A stretch of DNA of 12,544 nucleotides from QHWT01 sp046726015 (GTDB lineage Bacteria; Acidobacteriota; Vicinamibacteria; Vicinamibacterales; 2-12-FULL-66-21). The stretch covers positions 1 through 12,544 of the forward strand of contig JBKOZS010000164.1 in assembly GCA_046726015.1 (NCBI GenBank). The letters are read 5' to 3'. Below, piece by piece: positions 12,155 to 12,544 of this stretch. Position 1 is the first letter of the stretch, and each line of letters opens with the position of its first letter. Both the position numbers and the translations under genes were made by a program. The notes under the pieces were generated by a model. The model saw nothing but the letters and a program-made list of their open reading frames with translations. It searched no databases and was not told where the DNA came from.

Positions 12155-12544
12155 ATGGGACGCGTACACCGGCAGGCGGCAGTGATTCCGTACCGAATCC
12201 GCAAGGACCGCGTCGAGGTCGCTCTGGTGACGACATCTCGCGGGAAGGGCTGGATCGTGCCGAAGGGATCCGTCGACGAAGGGGAGCTGCCGCGCGACGC
12301 AGCGATCCGCGAAGCCGAGGAGGAAGCTGGTGTCCTGGGTGTGGTCGCGCGAAAGCCGCTCGGCCGCTATATCCACACCAATGACGCCCGCCGCTGCCGC
12401 GTCGATGTCTACGTGATGCGCGTCACCGGCGTCCTGGAACACTGGCTCGAGGACAGACTTCGCCGTCGACGCTGGATGCGTATCCCGGACGCCGCGGCCT
12501 GCCTGCGCGAAGAGCTGCAGACGTTCGTCAATGCCGTCGAAGGC
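12155..12544 (+). CDS. Nudix hydrolase, DIPP/Ap(n)A-like (partial, 3' end outside window)
   Basis: 130 codons are visible, near the full length of a small Nudix enzyme. The Nudix box fits GX5EX7REUXEEXGU exactly at residues 38-60 (Gly38, Glu44, Arg52-Glu53, Glu56-Glu57, Gly59), which coordinates Mg2+ for hydrolysis of nucleoside diphosphates linked to another moiety. The GWIVPKGSVDEGE lead-in resembles the diphosphoinositol polyphosphate/diadenosine polyphosphate phosphohydrolase branch, some eukaryotic members of which (Ddp1, DIPPs) also cut polyphosphate; this subgroup call is moderate. The C-terminal helix (AAACLREELQTF) is of the usual type. It lies 39 bases after the orphan antitoxin gene and is probably co-transcribed with it. 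Confidence 0.95.
   Translation, partial: MGRVHRQAAVIPYRIRKDRVEVALVTTSRGKGWIVPKGSVDEGELPRDAAIREAEEEAGVLGVVARKPLGRYIHTNDARRCRVDVYVMRVTGVLEHWLEDRLRRRRWMRIPDAAACLREELQTFVNAVEG

Noticed and set aside
12124..12384. 86-residue plus-strand frame after the antitoxin, as a possible toxin
   Set aside because: It overlaps the Nudix gene in another frame and has no ParE/RelE-like pattern.

Overview
This is a GC-rich, gene-dense stretch of bacterial chromosome with short intergenic gaps, GTG as well as ATG starts, recognisable Shine-Dalgarno sequences and several secreted or lipoprotein genes, so a Gram-negative (didermic) bacterium. The DUF2934 protein, the PepSY-like and glycine-zipper envelope proteins and the GGGTCAGACCC palindrome suggest Acidobacteriota (Vicinamibacteria-like) or a related soil lineage. 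That assignment is inference; no rRNA or marker gene is present. I see no transposase, CRISPR array, tRNA or rRNA. No stretch of 300 bases lacks a gene.

Layout. 2-529 (+) is the 3' end of a membrane protein gene. 547-1317 (-) is a glycine-zipper lipoprotein. 1577-4309 (+) is a PiT phosphate permease followed 33 bases later by a PstS-type phosphate-binding lipoprotein. 4387-5522 (+) is a DUF2934 protein translationally coupled to a secreted propeller-like protein. 5578-6279 (+) is an integral membrane protein. 6301-6804 and 6951-8192 (-) are a tandem PepSY-like periplasmic protein and a two-part secreted protein. 8340-9263 (+) and 9271-10209 (-) are two different CHAD-domain proteins, convergent and 7 bases apart. 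10339-10854 (+) is a family I inorganic pyrophosphatase, divergent from the second CHAD gene. 10896-11210 (-) is a small Lys/Arg/Ala-rich protein. 11267-11716 (+) is a small exported protein. 11885-12115 (+) is a ParD-like ribbon-helix-helix antitoxin without a toxin, followed 39 bases later by a Nudix hydrolase running off the window (12155-12544).

How the genes may fit together. Phosphate runs through most of the window: Pi import (PiT), Pi binding (PstS-type), polyphosphate binding (two CHAD proteins), pyrophosphate hydrolysis (Ppa), a Nudix enzyme resembling the diphosphoinositol/diadenosine-polyphosphate group, and a Lys-rich protein of the kind that can bind polyphosphate. No polyphosphate kinase or exopolyphosphatase is visible. 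A phosphate/polyphosphate handling neighbourhood is the best candidate for an undescribed system here. Each family call rests on visible motifs; the functional link between the genes is inferred from proximity. The intergenic regions are rich in palindromes and direct repeats, and two genes have promoter-like hexamers placed so that their transcripts would be leaderless.
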